Under the pieces are notes generated by a model that was not told where the DNA came from, searched no databases, and saw nothing but the letters and a program-made list of their open reading frames with translations. A DNA stretch of 34,813 bases from Euzebyales bacterium (GTDB taxonomy: Bacteria; Actinomycetota; Nitriliruptoria; Euzebyales; JAHELV01). Below are positions 1-8,256 of the stretch, in pieces. How positions within the stretch are numbered: position 1 is the stretch's first letter; each line of letters starts with the position of its first letter. The DNA is taken from assembly GCA_035461305.1 (NCBI GenBank), contig DATHVN010000037.1, forward strand, positions 1-34,813. The letters run 5' to 3'. The position numbers and the translations under genes are program-made.

Positions 1-1571
1 TCGGTCTCGTTGTCCACTGCGCTCGTCGCCTCGTCGAGGACGAAGACCGTGGGATCGGTCAGGATCGCCCGCGCGATGGACAGGCGCTGGCGCTGGCCGC
101 CGGACAGCTTCTGCCCGCGCTCGCCGATGACCGTGTCGTACCCCTGCGGCAGCGCCGCGACGAAACCGTCCGCCTCGGCGAGGGCCGCCGCACGCCGCAG
201 CTGGGCATCGGTCGCGTCGGGCCTGCCGAAGCGCAGGTTGTCGCCCACGGTGCCGTGGAACAGGAAGACGTCCTGGCCCACGACGCCGATGACGCCCCGA
301 AGCCCGGCGAACGTCAGCGTCGAGATGTCGACACCGTCGAGCAGCACCCTGCCGCGGTCGGGATCGTACAGCCGAAGCAGCAGTTTGATGATCGTCGACT
401 TGCCGGCGCCCGTCGCGCCCACGATCGCGTGGGTCTGGCCGGCCGGCACGTGCAGGTCGAGGCCCGACAGCACGGGCGCACCGTCGTCGTAGCCGAAATC
501 GACCTGCTCGAAGGTCACGTCCCCGCGCACGGGCGCCGGGAGGACGTCGGTGCCCGGGACCACCCGGGGCACCTCCTCGAGCAGATCCAGGATCCGCCGG
601 GTCGAGGCCATGCCCCGCTGGTACAGGTCGAACGTCTCGCCGAGCCTGGTCAATGGCCACAGGAGGCGCTGGGTGATGAACACCAGCACCGAGTAGACGC
701 CGACCTCGAGCTCGCCATCGAGCGCGCGCAGGCCCCCGAGGACGAGGATCGCCGTGAAGCCCGCCAGGATCGCCATGCGGATCAGCGGCACGAACGCGCT
801 CGACAGGCGGATTGCGTCGCGGTTGGCCTGCGCGTAGCGCTGCGAGCCCGATGCGATGCGGGCGGACTCGCGCCGCTCGGCGGTGAAGGCCTTGATCGTC
901 GCGATGCCCTGCAGGTTGTTCGACAACGTCGCGCTCAGCTCGCCCGCGCGCTCCCGCACGAGCGCGTAGCGCGGCTCCAGCGCATGCTGGAAGCGGACCG
1001 AGCCCCAGATGATGACCGGCACGGGCAGGAAGGCCAGCCAGGCCAGATCGCCGATCAGCACGACGAAGGCGGCGCCGACCAGCACCACCGTGGTGAGCAG
1101 CTGGAGGATCTCGTTGGCGCCGATGTCGAGGAACCGTTCGAGCTGGTTGACGTCGTCGTTGAGGACCGCGAGCAGCCCGCCGGACTGGCGGTCCTCGAAG
1201 AAGCGGAGCTCGAGCTCCTGGACGTGCGCGTACGCCTCGAGGCGCAGCTCGTGCTGCACGTCCTGAGCGAGGTTGCGCCACAGCACACGGAACAGGTACT
1301 CGAACAACGACTCCAGGACCCACACGACCACGGTCACCGCCGCGAGGACCAGCAGCTGGTCCCGCGGTGAGGTGATGCCGAAGCGGGCGCCGAAGAACGA
1401 CCCCTCGCCCAGCACGACGATGTCGACCGCGGCGCCGATCAGGAATGGCGGCGCCAGGTCGAAGGTCTTGTTCAGCACCGACGCGGTCGCGGCGGCGACC
1501 ACGCGGCGGCGGTAGGTGCCGGCGTGGCGCCACAGGCGCGCGACCGGTCGTGAGCGATGACGTGAGGGCAT
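1..1571 (-). CDS. ABC exporter, fused permease/ATPase (3' end outside window)
   Basis: The gene runs off the left edge; about 523 codons are present. The N-terminal half is a six-helix exporter-type membrane domain (roughly residues 20–300) and the C-terminal half a nucleotide-binding domain. Visible motifs are Walker [10 protein letters not shown] near residue 385, Q-loop [10 protein letters not shown], signature LSGGQRQR near 487 and Walker [13 protein letters not shown] near 510. The H-loop lies beyond the edge. The start is the ATG at 1569–1571, giving MPSRHRSR, a basic leader before the first helix. This family works as homo- or heterodimers in the cytoplasmic membrane, exporting lipids, drugs or peptides using ATP; the substrate cannot be told. 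It follows the sigma-factor gene by 42 bp on the same strand, so co-transcription is possible. Confidence 0.9.
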   Translation of the reverse strand, partial: MPSRHRSRPVARLWRHAGTYRRRVVAAATASVLNKTFDLAPPFLIGAAVDIVVLGEGSFFGARFGITSPRDQLLVLAAVTVVVWVLESLFEYLFRVLWRNLAQDVQHELRLEAYAHVQELELRFFEDRQSGGLLAVLNDDVNQLERFLDIGANEILQLLTTVVLVGAAFVVLIGDLAWLAFLPVPVIIWGSVRFQHALEPRYALVRERAGELSATLSNNLQGIATIKAFTAERRESARIASGSQRYAQANRDAIRLSSAFVPLIRMAILAGFTAILVLGGLRALDGELEVGVYSVLVFITQRLLWPLTRLGETFDLYQRGMASTRRILDLLEEVPRVVPGTDVLPAPVRGDVTFEQVDFGYDDGAPVLSGLDLHVPAGQTHAIVGATGAGKSTIIKLLLRLYDPDRGRVLLDGVDISTLTFAGLRGVIGVVGQDVFLFHGTVGDNLRFGRPDATDAQLRRAAALAEADGFVAALPQGYDTVIGERGQKLSGGQRQRLSIARAILTDPTVFVLDEATSAVDNET

Positions 1572-1613
1572 CGCGCCCAGTCTGAAGGTCGCGGTGGGCG
1601 TCCGCCGCCGCGC

Positions 1614-2873
1614 CTACGACTCTGCGAGGCGGCGCGTCAGCTCGTCCCGCAGCGGCTCGTTGTCGGTGAGCTCGATCGCAGTCGCCAGCTCCGACCTGGC
1701 CGGACCTGCTCGGCCGAGTCGGGTGAGCACCTCGGCCCGCGCGGCGTGGAAGTGTGAGAAGCCCGCCAGCTCGTCGACCAGGCCGTCGATGTCGTCGAGC
1801 GCGACGTCGAGGTCACCCTGCTCCATGCGCGCCACGGCCCGGTTGAGCCGCAGCACCGGCTCGGACGACGTGCCGATCAGCAGGTCGTACCAGCCGATGA
1901 TGGCCAACCAGTCGGTGTCGGCGTACGACGAAGCCCCCGCATGGACGGCGGCGATCGCGGCCTGCAGCAGGTATGGACCCGCGACGTCGTGCGCCAGGCC
2001 CTCGTCGACGAGAGCGATGCCGCGCGCGATCCGTCCGCGGTCCCACAGCCTGCGGTCCTGTTCCGGCAACGGCACCGGCCGGCCGTCACGCCACCGGGCC
2101 GGCCGCCGGGCGGCGGTCAGCAGAAGCAACGCGAGCAGGCCGGCGTGCTCGCCGTCGTCGGGCAGCCGCTGGTATAGGAGGGTCGCGAGCCGGATGGCCT
2201 CGTCCTGCAGCTCCACGCGCTGCAGCCGGGAGCCCGCGGTCGCGGTGTGGCCCTCGTTGAAGATCAGGTAGACCACCGCGCGCACGCCGGCCAGACGCGG
2301 CGGCAACTCGTCGGCATCCGGCACCGCGTACGGAATGCCGGCGTCACGGATCTTGCGCTTGGCCCGGCTGATCCGCTGGCCCATCGTGGGCTCGGACACC
2401 AGGAACGCCCGCGCGATCTCTCCGGTCGTCAACCCGCCGACCACGCGCAAGGTCAGCGCGACCTGCGCCTCGCGCGCCAGCGCGGGGTGACACGCCGTGA
2501 ACAGCAGGCGCAACCGCTCATCGGGGATCGCGTCGGGCTCGCCGGCGGGCGGGTCGTATGCCTCGGGCACGATCAGCAGCGGGGCCCGGCGCCGCTCGGT
2601 GCCCGCACGGCGCAGCCGGTCGATCGCCCGGCGCCGCGCGACGGCGAGCAGCCAACCGGCCGGCTCGCGAGGCATCCCCCGGGACGGCCACTGCTCGGCG
2701 GCTGCCATCATCGCATCGCTGAGCGCGTCCTCCGCGAGCTCGAACTCGCGGAGCTCCGCGACGAGCACCGACAGCACCCGTGCGTACTCACTGCGGAACG
2801 TCTCGGCGAGGCGCCGGTGGGCACCGAGCGCCTCGCCGAGCGACGACCGCTGGGCCCTTGTCACGCCGCGCAC
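1614..2873 (-). CDS. ECF42-type RNA polymerase sigma factor with long C-terminal extension
   Basis: A 419-residue protein. Residues about 25–190 hold sigma regions 2 and 4: [16 protein letters not shown], then [11 protein letters not shown], the region 2 segment ending in [10 protein letters not shown], and a region 4 helix-turn-helix around [19 protein letters not shown]. The remaining 230 residues are a helical, TPR-like extension with the family hallmark YLIFNEGH. This architecture is that of ECF group 42, which lacks a normal anti-sigma factor; published work indicates that the extension is needed for activity. The gene lies 50 bp downstream of a DGPF/YCII gene, the conserved partner of this group. 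Start: GTG at 2873; a GTG at 2864 is an alternative and neither has a strong Shine-Dalgarno sequence. The physiological signal is unknown. Confidence 0.92.
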   Translation of the reverse strand: MRGVTRAQRSSLGEALGAHRRLAETFRSEYARVLSVLVAELREFELAEDALSDAMMAAAEQWPSRGMPREPAGWLLAVARRRAIDRLRRAGTERRRAPLLIVPEAYDPPAGEPDAIPDERLRLLFTACHPALAREAQVALTLRVVGGLTTGEIARAFLVSEPTMGQRISRAKRKIRDAGIPYAVPDADELPPRLAGVRAVVYLIFNEGHTATAGSRLQRVELQDEAIRLATLLYQRLPDDGEHAGLLALLLLTAARRPARWRDGRPVPLPEQDRRLWDRGRIARGIALVDEGLAHDVAGPYLLQAAIAAVHAGASSYADTDWLAIIGWYDLLIGTSSEPVLRLNRAVARMEQGDLDVALDDIDGLVDELAGFSHFHAARAEVLTRLGRAGPARSELATAIELTDNEPLRDELTRRLAES

Positions 2874-2923
2874 AGTCCCACAGCGCGTTCAACGGCCCAG
2901 GGACCACCTGTCGGTGGGCGCAC

Positions 2924-3280
2924 CTAGGCCTCGGGCATGTCGAACTCGATCACGGGCCGCACCTCGACCGCACCGAGCGTCGGGATCTTCGCCGCCCAGC
3001 CGATGGCCGCGTCGAGGTCGTCGACGTCGACCAGGTAGTAGCCGTTGATGATCTCCTTGGTCTCGGCGAACGGCCCGTCGGTCGTCAGGACCTCACCGTC
3101 GTTGACCCGCACGGTCGTCGCGGTCGACGTGTCGTGCAGCGCCTCGCCGTCGACGTACGCTCCCGACTCCTGCACCTCGGAGGTGAACTCGAACCACTTC
3201 TGCATGTCGGCCTGCTGGTCCTGCTCGGACCACTGCGAGCGGATGCCCTCCTCCTCGGCGATGAGCAGCAGGTACTTCAT
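2924..3280 (-). CDS. DGPF-domain (YCII-related) protein
   Basis: A 118-residue protein beginning MKYLLLIAEEEG, with the family signature TDGPFAETKE in the middle and GYYLVDVDDLDAAIGWAAKIP after it. The fold is a small ferredoxin-like alpha/beta dimer (YCII/DGPF). The biochemical role of DGPF proteins is not established. The reading frame is open up to 3538, but the ATG at 3280 is chosen because AAGGAGA lies 6 nt upstream and the protein then starts as homologues do. It directly precedes the ECF42 sigma gene on the same strand, and a TGTCGA/CGA promoter typical of ECF42 targets lies about 55 nt upstream, so it is probably controlled by its neighbour. Confidence 0.92.
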   Translation of the reverse strand: MKYLLLIAEEEGIRSQWSEQDQQADMQKWFEFTSEVQESGAYVDGEALHDTSTATTVRVNDGEVLTTDGPFAETKEIINGYYLVDVDDLDAAIGWAAKIPTLGAVEVRPVIEFDMPEA

Positions 3281-3334
3281 GGCGTCTCCTTCCCGGGTGC
3301 GACCCGCCGTCTGCGGACCGCCGTCGTGACGTGG

Positions 3335-3360
3335 TCGTGCACACCATGCTGGCTTCGACA
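3335..3360 (-). promoter_or_regulatory. Candidate ECF42-dependent promoter upstream of the DGPF gene
   Basis: On the minus strand TGTCGA (3355–3360) is followed after 17 nt by CGA (3335–3337, next bases CC). The published ECF42 consensus from Streptomyces is TGTCGA at -35 and CGA(T/C) at -10. The -10 element sits about 55 nt before the DGPF start codon. Consensus recalled from the literature; the match is seen in the sequence, its use is inferred. Confidence 0.65.
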
Positions 3361-3411
3361 CCCCGTCAGGAGAATTCTTCCACCGCGGTGGACCCGAGCT
3401 CCACAGTCCGC

Positions 3412-3873
3412 TCACTGGCGCAGCCCGCCGATCTCCAGCAGGCCCGGATCGGTCCACGGACCGCCGCTGCGTGCAGCGAGGTCGGCGAACGTCGTGGACC
3501 GCAGGATCGCGATCGTCGCGTCGCGCACGTCCTCCCACACCCCGCGCAGTGCACAGCCCACCGTCATCTCACATGGCTCCGGCTCGCTGCGCGTCGCGCA
3601 GCCGATCGGCGCGAGCTGGCCCTGGAAGATGCGCACGACACGCTCCATCGTGATCTCGTCCGGTGCCTTGTTCAGCCGGTAGCCGCCGCTCGGGCCGCGC
3701 TCCGAACGGACCAACCCGGCGCTGCGCAGCAGGGGCATGATCTGCTCGAGCACCGACCGCGGGACGGCCGTGCGCCTGGCGATCTCGTCGAGCTTGACCG
3801 GCTCGTCGTCGTCCATCAGCGCGAGCAGGAGCACAGCGCGGGTGGCGTAGTCGGTCCGTCGTGCGATCCACAT
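3412..3873 (-). CDS. Rrf2-family transcriptional regulator, probable Fe-S sensor
   Basis: A 153-residue protein with an N-terminal winged helix (residues 1–80: RRTDYATRAVLLLAL, then LDEIARRTAVPRSVLEQIMPLL and the wing RGPSGGYRL) and a C-terminal dimerisation helix. Three cysteines at 92, 101 and 107 have the spacing C-X8-C-X5-C, close to that of IscR, NsrR and RsrR, which bind a [2Fe-2S] or [4Fe-4S] cluster and sense redox state, nitric oxide or cluster supply. The frame is open to 4071; the ATG at 3873 is chosen because GGGGAG lies upstream and MWIARRTDYA is the usual family start. It is divergent from a TauE/SafE permease; an AT-rich imperfect palindrome between them may be its operator. 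The signal sensed is not known. Confidence 0.92.
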   Translation of the reverse strand: MWIARRTDYATRAVLLLALMDDDEPVKLDEIARRTAVPRSVLEQIMPLLRSAGLVRSERGPSGGYRLNKAPDEITMERVVRIFQGQLAPIGCATRSEPEPCEMTVGCALRGVWEDVRDATIAILRSTTFADLAARSGGPWTDPGLLEIGGLRQ

Positions 3874-3961
3874 GGTTGCGCTCCCCTGCTGGCACCCGAC
3901 CGACCGTCCAGGTCGCATGCGGCGGCCGTCATCCGCTAGAGTGCCGCAGTGATTCTCTGCT

Positions 3962-3984
3962 TTGTTGACATCATTAGTAGACAA
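3962..3984. promoter_or_regulatory. Imperfect AT-rich palindrome, candidate Rrf2 operator with -35 box
   Basis: In the 130-bp gap between the divergent Rrf2 and permease genes lies a 23-bp segment with ends TTGT and ACAA and inner matches AC/GT (6 of 11 positions pair). It overlaps a TTGACA box at 3965–3970 pointing toward the permease. The stretch is strikingly AT-rich for this genome. Rrf2 proteins bind operators of this size and style; which gene is repressed is inferred. Confidence 0.45.
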
Positions 3985-4003
3985 TATTGAGATCGGATCC
4001 GCA

Positions 4004-4879
4004 ATGCAGATGTTCGTCGTGCTGGCGATTGTCGGGCTGGCGGCGCAGCTCGTGGACGGCACCCTGGGCATGGCCTACGGCATGACCTCATCGACCCTGC
4101 TCCTGGCGACCGGGCTGCCGCCGGCCACCGCGTCAGCCTCCGTCCACCTGGCGGAGGTCGGAACAACACTGCTGTCGGGCACGGCGCACTGGCGGTTCGG
4201 CAACGTCGACTGGCGGATGGTGCGACGCATCGCGCTGCCTGGCGCGATCGGCGCGTTCCTCGGTGCGACCGCGCTGAGCTCGATCTCCACGGAGCTCGCG
4301 GCACCGTGGATGGCGCTGCTGCTCCTCGCGCTGGGTGTCTACGTCCTGGTGCGGTTCACCTTCAGTGGGGTGCCACGACCCCGCCGCCCCCTGCGGGGCC
4401 GGTGGCTGGCGGTCCTGGGCATCGGCGCCGGCTTCATCGACGCCACCGGCGGCGGGGGCTGGGGCCCCGTGGCCACCCCGACGCTGCTGGCCAACGGCGA
4501 CATGACGCCGCGCAGGGTCATCGGCTCGGTCGACACCAGCGAGTTCGCGGTGGCGCTGGCGGCGAGCCTCGGCTTCCTGCTGGCACTCGGCCGGCAGGGC
4601 GTCGACCCCGTCGCGGCAGGCGCACTGCTCGCAGGGGGCGTGGTGGCGGCACCGATCGCCGCATGGCTGGTGCGGCACGTGCCCGGGCGCCCACTCGGGT
4701 CCGCGGCCGGTGGCTTGATCGTGCTCAGCAACGCCCGCGTGCTCCTCAACGCGGTCGGTGTCCCGTCCGACGGTCGGACGGGGACCTATGCCGTCCTGAT
4801 CATCGCCTGGACGGTCGCCGTGGCCGTGGCAGTTCGGCGCGAGCGGACCGACCCGACGACCTTCGGCGAGTCCGCCTAG
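4004..4879 (+). CDS. TauE/SafE (TSUP) family membrane permease
   Basis: A 291-residue integral membrane protein with about eight hydrophobic segments in two similar halves. Family features are LVDGTLGMAYG near the N-terminus of half one and the related FIDATGGGGWGPVATPTLL in half two, followed by GSVDTSEF. TSUP proteins move sulfite, sulfonates, thiosulfate or other small anions across the cytoplasmic membrane; the substrate here is not determinable. Start ATG at 4004 has GGA 9 nt upstream; an ATG at 4010 is an alternative. The stop is 1 bp from the convergent prenyltransferase stop. Divergence from an Fe-S-type Rrf2 regulator suggests sulfur- or redox-linked control, an inference. Confidence 0.88.
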   Translation: MQMFVVLAIVGLAAQLVDGTLGMAYGMTSSTLLLATGLPPATASASVHLAEVGTTLLSGTAHWRFGNVDWRMVRRIALPGAIGAFLGATALSSISTELAAPWMALLLLALGVYVLVRFTFSGVPRPRRPLRGRWLAVLGIGAGFIDATGGGGWGPVATPTLLANGDMTPRRVIGSVDTSEFAVALAASLGFLLALGRQGVDPVAAGALLAGGVVAAPIAAWLVRHVPGRPLGSAAGGLIVLSNARVLLNAVGVPSDGRTGTYAVLIIAWTVAVAVAVRRERTDPTTFGESA

Positions 4880-4880
4880 C

Positions 4881-5765
4881 TCATGCAAGCAGCCCGGCGG
4901 CCGGAAACGCGATGTACTCCGCGTAGAACAGCGCCCAGATCACGAGGTAGAACCGGGCGACCGACGGCTGGCGCGTCAGATCGACCCGGGCGCTGGCCAC
5001 CAGCAGCACCGCCAGCGCCGCGAGGTGTGTCCCGGCCAGCACGCCACCATGCAGGCCGGGCACACCAACGATGGCCGCGGCGATGACCGCGGCGTAGGCG
5101 ACCGCGAGGACGGCCAGCCCGAGCAGCAACACCCGCCGCGCACCCAGCCGCAGCGTGAGCGTGCGCACGCGGAAGCGGCGGTCGCCGTCCATGTCGGGGA
5201 TGTCCTTGAACCAGGCGATGACGAGGCTGATCGCCAGTACCACGGCGGTCAGGACGACGATCAGCGCCGGCACGACCGGCTCCGCGCCCACGACCGTCAC
5301 GAAGTGCAGGTACAGGAGCAGGTTCACGGCAAGCCCGCGGACGCCGGCGATCGACAGCGCCGCCCACAGCGCGCGCCGCTTCAGCCGGACCGGTGGCAGC
5401 GAGTAGGCCGTGCCGACGACGAAGCCGACCGCGAACGCCGCCAGCGCATACGGGCCGGTCAGCAGCCCGATCACACCTGCCAGTGCCGCCGAGCCGGTGA
5501 CCAGGCCCTTCGCGGCCGGCATCGTCAGTGCACCCGATGCGAGTGGGAGCCACGGCTTGTTGACCCGGTCGATGTCGACGTCGGTGACCTGGTTCAGACC
5601 GACGATGTAGACGTTGATCGCGAGGCTGCCGACCAGGACGGCGAGCACCTGCGGCCACCCCGCCCACCAGCCCGTCGACAGCGCCGCCAGCACCGCGAGG
5701 GCCGCCACCGACAACGACGTGCCGATGATCGTGTGCGGTCGGCTGAACGCCACCATGGTCGCCAC
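4881..5765 (-). CDS. UbiA-family prenyltransferase, homogentisate phytyl/prenyltransferase-like
   Basis: A 294-residue polytopic membrane protein with about nine hydrophobic helices. The first aspartate-rich motif is NQVTDVDIDRVNKPWLPLAS (from residue 58) and the second is FKDIPDMDGD (from about 186). The segment VNKPWLPLASG after motif one and FKDIPDxxGD for motif two resemble homogentisate phytyl/prenyltransferases (tocopherol or plastoquinone-type head groups) more than MenA or UbiA proper; this is a family-level inference. The enzymes join an isoprenoid diphosphate to an aromatic acceptor using magnesium. Start: GTG at 5765 preceded by AGGATG; ATG at 5756 is also possible, and the frame is open to 5822. 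It is divergent from the sugar-nucleotide gene, and no other quinone or tocopherol gene is in the window. Confidence 0.82.
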   Translation of the reverse strand: MATMVAFSRPHTIIGTSLSVAALAVLAALSTGWWAGWPQVLAVLVGSLAINVYIVGLNQVTDVDIDRVNKPWLPLASGALTMPAAKGLVTGSAALAGVIGLLTGPYALAAFAVGFVVGTAYSLPPVRLKRRALWAALSIAGVRGLAVNLLLYLHFVTVVGAEPVVPALIVVLTAVVLAISLVIAWFKDIPDMDGDRRFRVRTLTLRLGARRVLLLGLAVLAVAYAAVIAAAIVGVPGLHGGVLAGTHLAALAVLLVASARVDLTRQPSVARFYLVIWALFYAEYIAFPAAGLLA

Positions 5766-5826
5766 GCTGCCATCCTGCCGTGCGCGGTGGCGCGCGACAC
5801 ATATGACGTCGCTGCGCCGCACGGGC

Positions 5827-5832
5827 TAACGT
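5827..5832 (+). promoter_or_regulatory. -10 box (TAACGT) for a probable leaderless transcript
   Basis: TAACGT matches the TANNNT form and lies 6 nt before the ATG at 5839. No Shine-Dalgarno sequence is visible, so transcription probably starts at or next to the start codon. No clear -35 was identified. Confidence 0.45.
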
Positions 5833-5838
5833 TGCCGC

Positions 5839-6828
5839 ATGCGAGCAGTCGTCCTTGCGGGAGGCGGCGGAACCCGGCTCCGTCCCCTGACCGCCACGAC
5901 CCCCAAGCCGATGGTCGAGTTCATGGGCCACCCCTATGCGGTCGGCCTCATGCTGCGCCTCGCCCAGGCGGGCGTGGACCGCCTGGACCTGCTCGTCGGT
6001 CGCCGGACCGACCACTTCGACGCCCTGGTCGCGGCGGGCAGCGACGTCGGCGTCGCCGTCGAGGTGCTGACCGAGGAACGCCCCCTCGACACGGCCGGCG
6101 CCGCGCGGCGACTGCTGCGCGGCAGCGGCGAACGGGACGTCCTCGTGTGCAACGGTGACGTGCTGACCGACATCGACTACACCGACCTGGTCGCGCGGCA
6201 CCGCACGGGCGACGCCATCGCCACGCTGGCGCTCACCCGGGTCGAGGACACGTCGAGCTTCGGAGTCATCGAGTGCACACCGGACGGGACGGTCTCGGCG
6301 TTCATCGAGAAGCCGCCCCCCGGCACGACCTCGGCCGACACGATCAACGCGGGCACGTACGTGCTCGATGTTCGCGCGTTCGATCCCTTCCCGGGCGACG
6401 GGCCGCTGTCATTCGAACGCGACGTCTTCCCCGGGCTGCTCGCCGGCGGCGGGATGCTGCGCGGCGAGCCCTACGACGTTCACTGGCAGGACCTGGGCAC
6501 GCCCCGTCGGTTCCGCGACGGCTGCCATGCGGTGCTGGACCGGCGGTGCGACTGGCCGGTGCCACCCGAAATGGAACCATGCGACGGTGCCGTCGCCGTC
6601 CATCGGACCGCGAAGATCGCCGACGACGTGACCCTGGTCGGGCCGTGCGTCGTCGGCGACGGCACCATCGTCGGCACAGGCGCACGGCTGCGCGGCGCGA
6701 TCATACTGCGCGGCGCGGTGATCGGTGACGGCGCGGACGTGAGCGACGCGATCGTCGGCCCGGGCGCACACGTCGCGGCGGGAAGCTGCGTCGGCCCCGA
6801 GGCGGTCGTGGTCGCCGGCGGAAACTGA
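5839..6828 (+). CDS. Sugar-phosphate nucleotidyltransferase (NDP-sugar pyrophosphorylase)
   Basis: A 329-residue protein. Residues 1–235 are a Rossmann-type nucleotidyltransferase domain: LAGGGGTRLRPLT (6–18), PKPM, VCNGDVLTDIDY with the metal-binding aspartate, FIEKPPPG, and NAGTYVLD. Residues about 260–325 carry hexapeptide repeats of a left-handed beta helix (VGPCVVGDGTIVGTGARL and following). The reaction is NTP plus sugar-1-phosphate to NDP-sugar plus pyrophosphate. The arrangement resembles GDP-mannose or D-glycero-manno-heptose guanylyltransferases and glucose-1-phosphate thymidylyltransferases; base and sugar cannot be fixed. It stands alone: divergent from the prenyltransferase, convergent with der. 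The start is fixed by MRAVVLAGG; the upstream box suggests leaderless translation. Confidence 0.9.
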   Translation: MRAVVLAGGGGTRLRPLTATTPKPMVEFMGHPYAVGLMLRLAQAGVDRLDLLVGRRTDHFDALVAAGSDVGVAVEVLTEERPLDTAGAARRLLRGSGERDVLVCNGDVLTDIDYTDLVARHRTGDAIATLALTRVEDTSSFGVIECTPDGTVSAFIEKPPPGTTSADTINAGTYVLDVRAFDPFPGDGPLSFERDVFPGLLAGGGMLRGEPYDVHWQDLGTPRRFRDGCHAVLDRRCDWPVPPEMEPCDGAVAVHRTAKIADDVTLVGPCVVGDGTIVGTGARLRGAIILRGAVIGDGADVSDAIVGPGAHVAAGSCVGPEAVVVAGGN

Positions 6829-6838
6829 CGGCCGGGCA

Positions 6839-6856
6839 TGACCCGGGCCCGGGTCA
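6839..6856. terminator. Perfect 18-bp palindrome between convergent genes, probable bidirectional terminator
   Basis: TGACCCGGGCCCGGGTCA is a perfect inverted repeat lying 10 bp after the nucleotidyltransferase stop and 17 bp after the der stop on the other strand. It is very GC-rich and has no U tract, as is common for high-GC actinobacteria. A role as shared terminator is inferred from position. Confidence 0.45.
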
Positions 6857-6891
6857 GCGCGTGCGCCACCAGGTCAGCGCGTACGCCGCCG
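6852..6891. repeat. 20-bp tandem duplication covering the end of der
   Basis: GGTCAGCGCGTGCGCCACCA (6852–6871) is followed at once by a 17/20 identical copy (6872–6891) that holds the last der codons and its stop. The outer copy contains a second TCA in register. It looks like a small slippage duplication of the gene tail. Confidence 0.6.
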
Positions 6892-8256
6892 GTCCTCGCG
6901 CACACGCACGCCGACGCGAAGCGGGGTGCCGATGAAGCCGTACGTGTCGCGCAGGCTGCGCTCGAGGTAGCGCACGTACGACGCCGGCACCTGCGCGTTG
7001 GAGAACACGCGAAACGTCGGCGGACCAACCTCCACCTGGGTCGCGTAGCGCAGCCGCACCGTCCGGCCGCGTGCCATCGGCGGGGCGGTCGCGGCGACGG
7101 CGTCGGCCAGCCACCGGTTGAGCTTGGCCGTCGGGATGCGGCGTGACCATTCGGCGTGCACCTGATCGATCACCTGCCCCAGCGTCCTGAGCCCGCGACC
7201 GGTACGCGCCGACGTGCGCAGCAGCGGCGCGAACGACGTGAACGCGAGCAGGCGGTCGAGCTCACGGTCGATGCGGCCTCGCCGCTCCTCGTCGACCAGG
7301 TCCCACTTGTTCAGGACCATCACGAGCCCGCGGCCGGCGTCGATGACCTGCCGCGCCAGGCGCTGCTCCTGCTCACCGACCGGCTCGGACGCGTCCACCA
7401 CCAGCAGCGCCACCTCGGCCCGGCGCAGCGCGCCGACGGCCCGCATCCGGCTGTAGTACTCGGTGTCGTCGCCGCCGCGGACCTTGCGGCGCAGTCCGGC
7501 CGTGTCGATGAACCGGTAGCTGCCGCCGCCGCTCAGGCGCAGCACCGAGTCGACGGTGTCCCGCGTCGTGCCCGGCCGCTCGTCGACGATCACCCGCGGC
7601 TCACCCGCCAGTCGGTTGAACAGCGACGACTTGCCGACGTTGGGTCGTCCGAGCAGCACGACGCTGACCTCGTCACGTGGTCGCTCGCGCGCGGGCACGT
7701 CAGCGCCGCCGAGCTGGGCGAGCACCGCGTCGAGCAGGTCACCGGAGCCCCGGCCGTGAAGCGCGCTGACAGGATGGGGCTCGCCCATGCCCAGGCCGTA
7801 CAGCTCGGCGAGCTGTGACTGCAGCACCGCAGCGTTGCCCAGCTCGTCGGCCTTGTTGGCGACCAGCAGCACAGGAACCTTCGACGTGCGGAGCCAGCGG
7901 GCGACCATCGCATCGTCGTCGGTGATGCCGACAGTCAGGTCGACGACGAACAGGATCACATCGGCGTCGGCCGAGGCGACCTCGGCCTGGGTCGTCACGG
8001 CCGCCGACAGGTGGTCAGGTCCGTCGATGCCGATCCCGGCCCAGCCGCCGGTGTCGACGATGGTCAGCGGTCGTCCCGACCACACGGTGTCGTGCTCGGT
8101 CCGGTCGCGGGTGATGCCCGGCTGCTCCTGCGTGATCGCAGCGCGGCGGCCGATCAGCCGGTTGACGAGCGTCGATTTGCCGACGTTCGGGCGGCCGACG
8201 ACAGCGACGACGGCCGGCGGAGCGTCGGAAGCCGTGGACGTGTCAGGACCGGTCAT
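6874..8256 (-). CDS. der: Ribosome biogenesis GTPase Der (EngA)
   Basis: A 460-residue protein with two consecutive GTPase domains and a C-terminal KH-like domain, the arrangement unique to Der. Domain 1: GRPNVGKST, PGITRD, DTGG, NKADE. Domain 2: GRPNVGKSS, PGTTRD, DTAG, NKWD. The KH-like part spans about the last 110 residues and ends in a basic tail (VREDRRRTR). Der acts in late assembly of the 50S subunit. Start: ATG at 8256, inside the end of cmk (14-nt overlap), preceded by GGTGGGG; the open frame continues to 8295 but has no support. It is the last gene of the scpA–der operon, and the cmk–der neighbourhood is typical of actinobacteria. Confidence 0.97.
   Translation of the reverse strand: MTGPDTSTASDAPPAVVAVVGRPNVGKSTLVNRLIGRRAAITQEQPGITRDRTEHDTVWSGRPLTIVDTGGWAGIGIDGPDHLSAAVTTQAEVASADADVILFVVDLTVGITDDDAMVARWLRTSKVPVLLVANKADELGNAAVLQSQLAELYGLGMGEPHPVSALHGRGSGDLLDAVLAQLGGADVPARERPRDEVSVVLLGRPNVGKSSLFNRLAGEPRVIVDERPGTTRDTVDSVLRLSGGGSYRFIDTAGLRRKVRGGDDTEYYSRMRAVGALRRAEVALLVVDASEPVGEQEQRLARQVIDAGRGLVMVLNKWDLVDEERRGRIDRELDRLLAFTSFAPLLRTSARTGRGLRTLGQVIDQVHAEWSRRIPTAKLNRWLADAVAATAPPMARGRTVRLRYATQVEVGPPTFRVFSNAQVPASYVRYLERSLRDTYGFIGTPLRVGVRVREDRRRTR

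Noticed and set aside
255-1370. Long plus-strand open frame opposite the ABC exporter
   Set aside because: The minus strand encodes clear Walker and signature motifs; the plus-strand product is low-complexity and Arg/Asp/His-rich, so it is a shadow.
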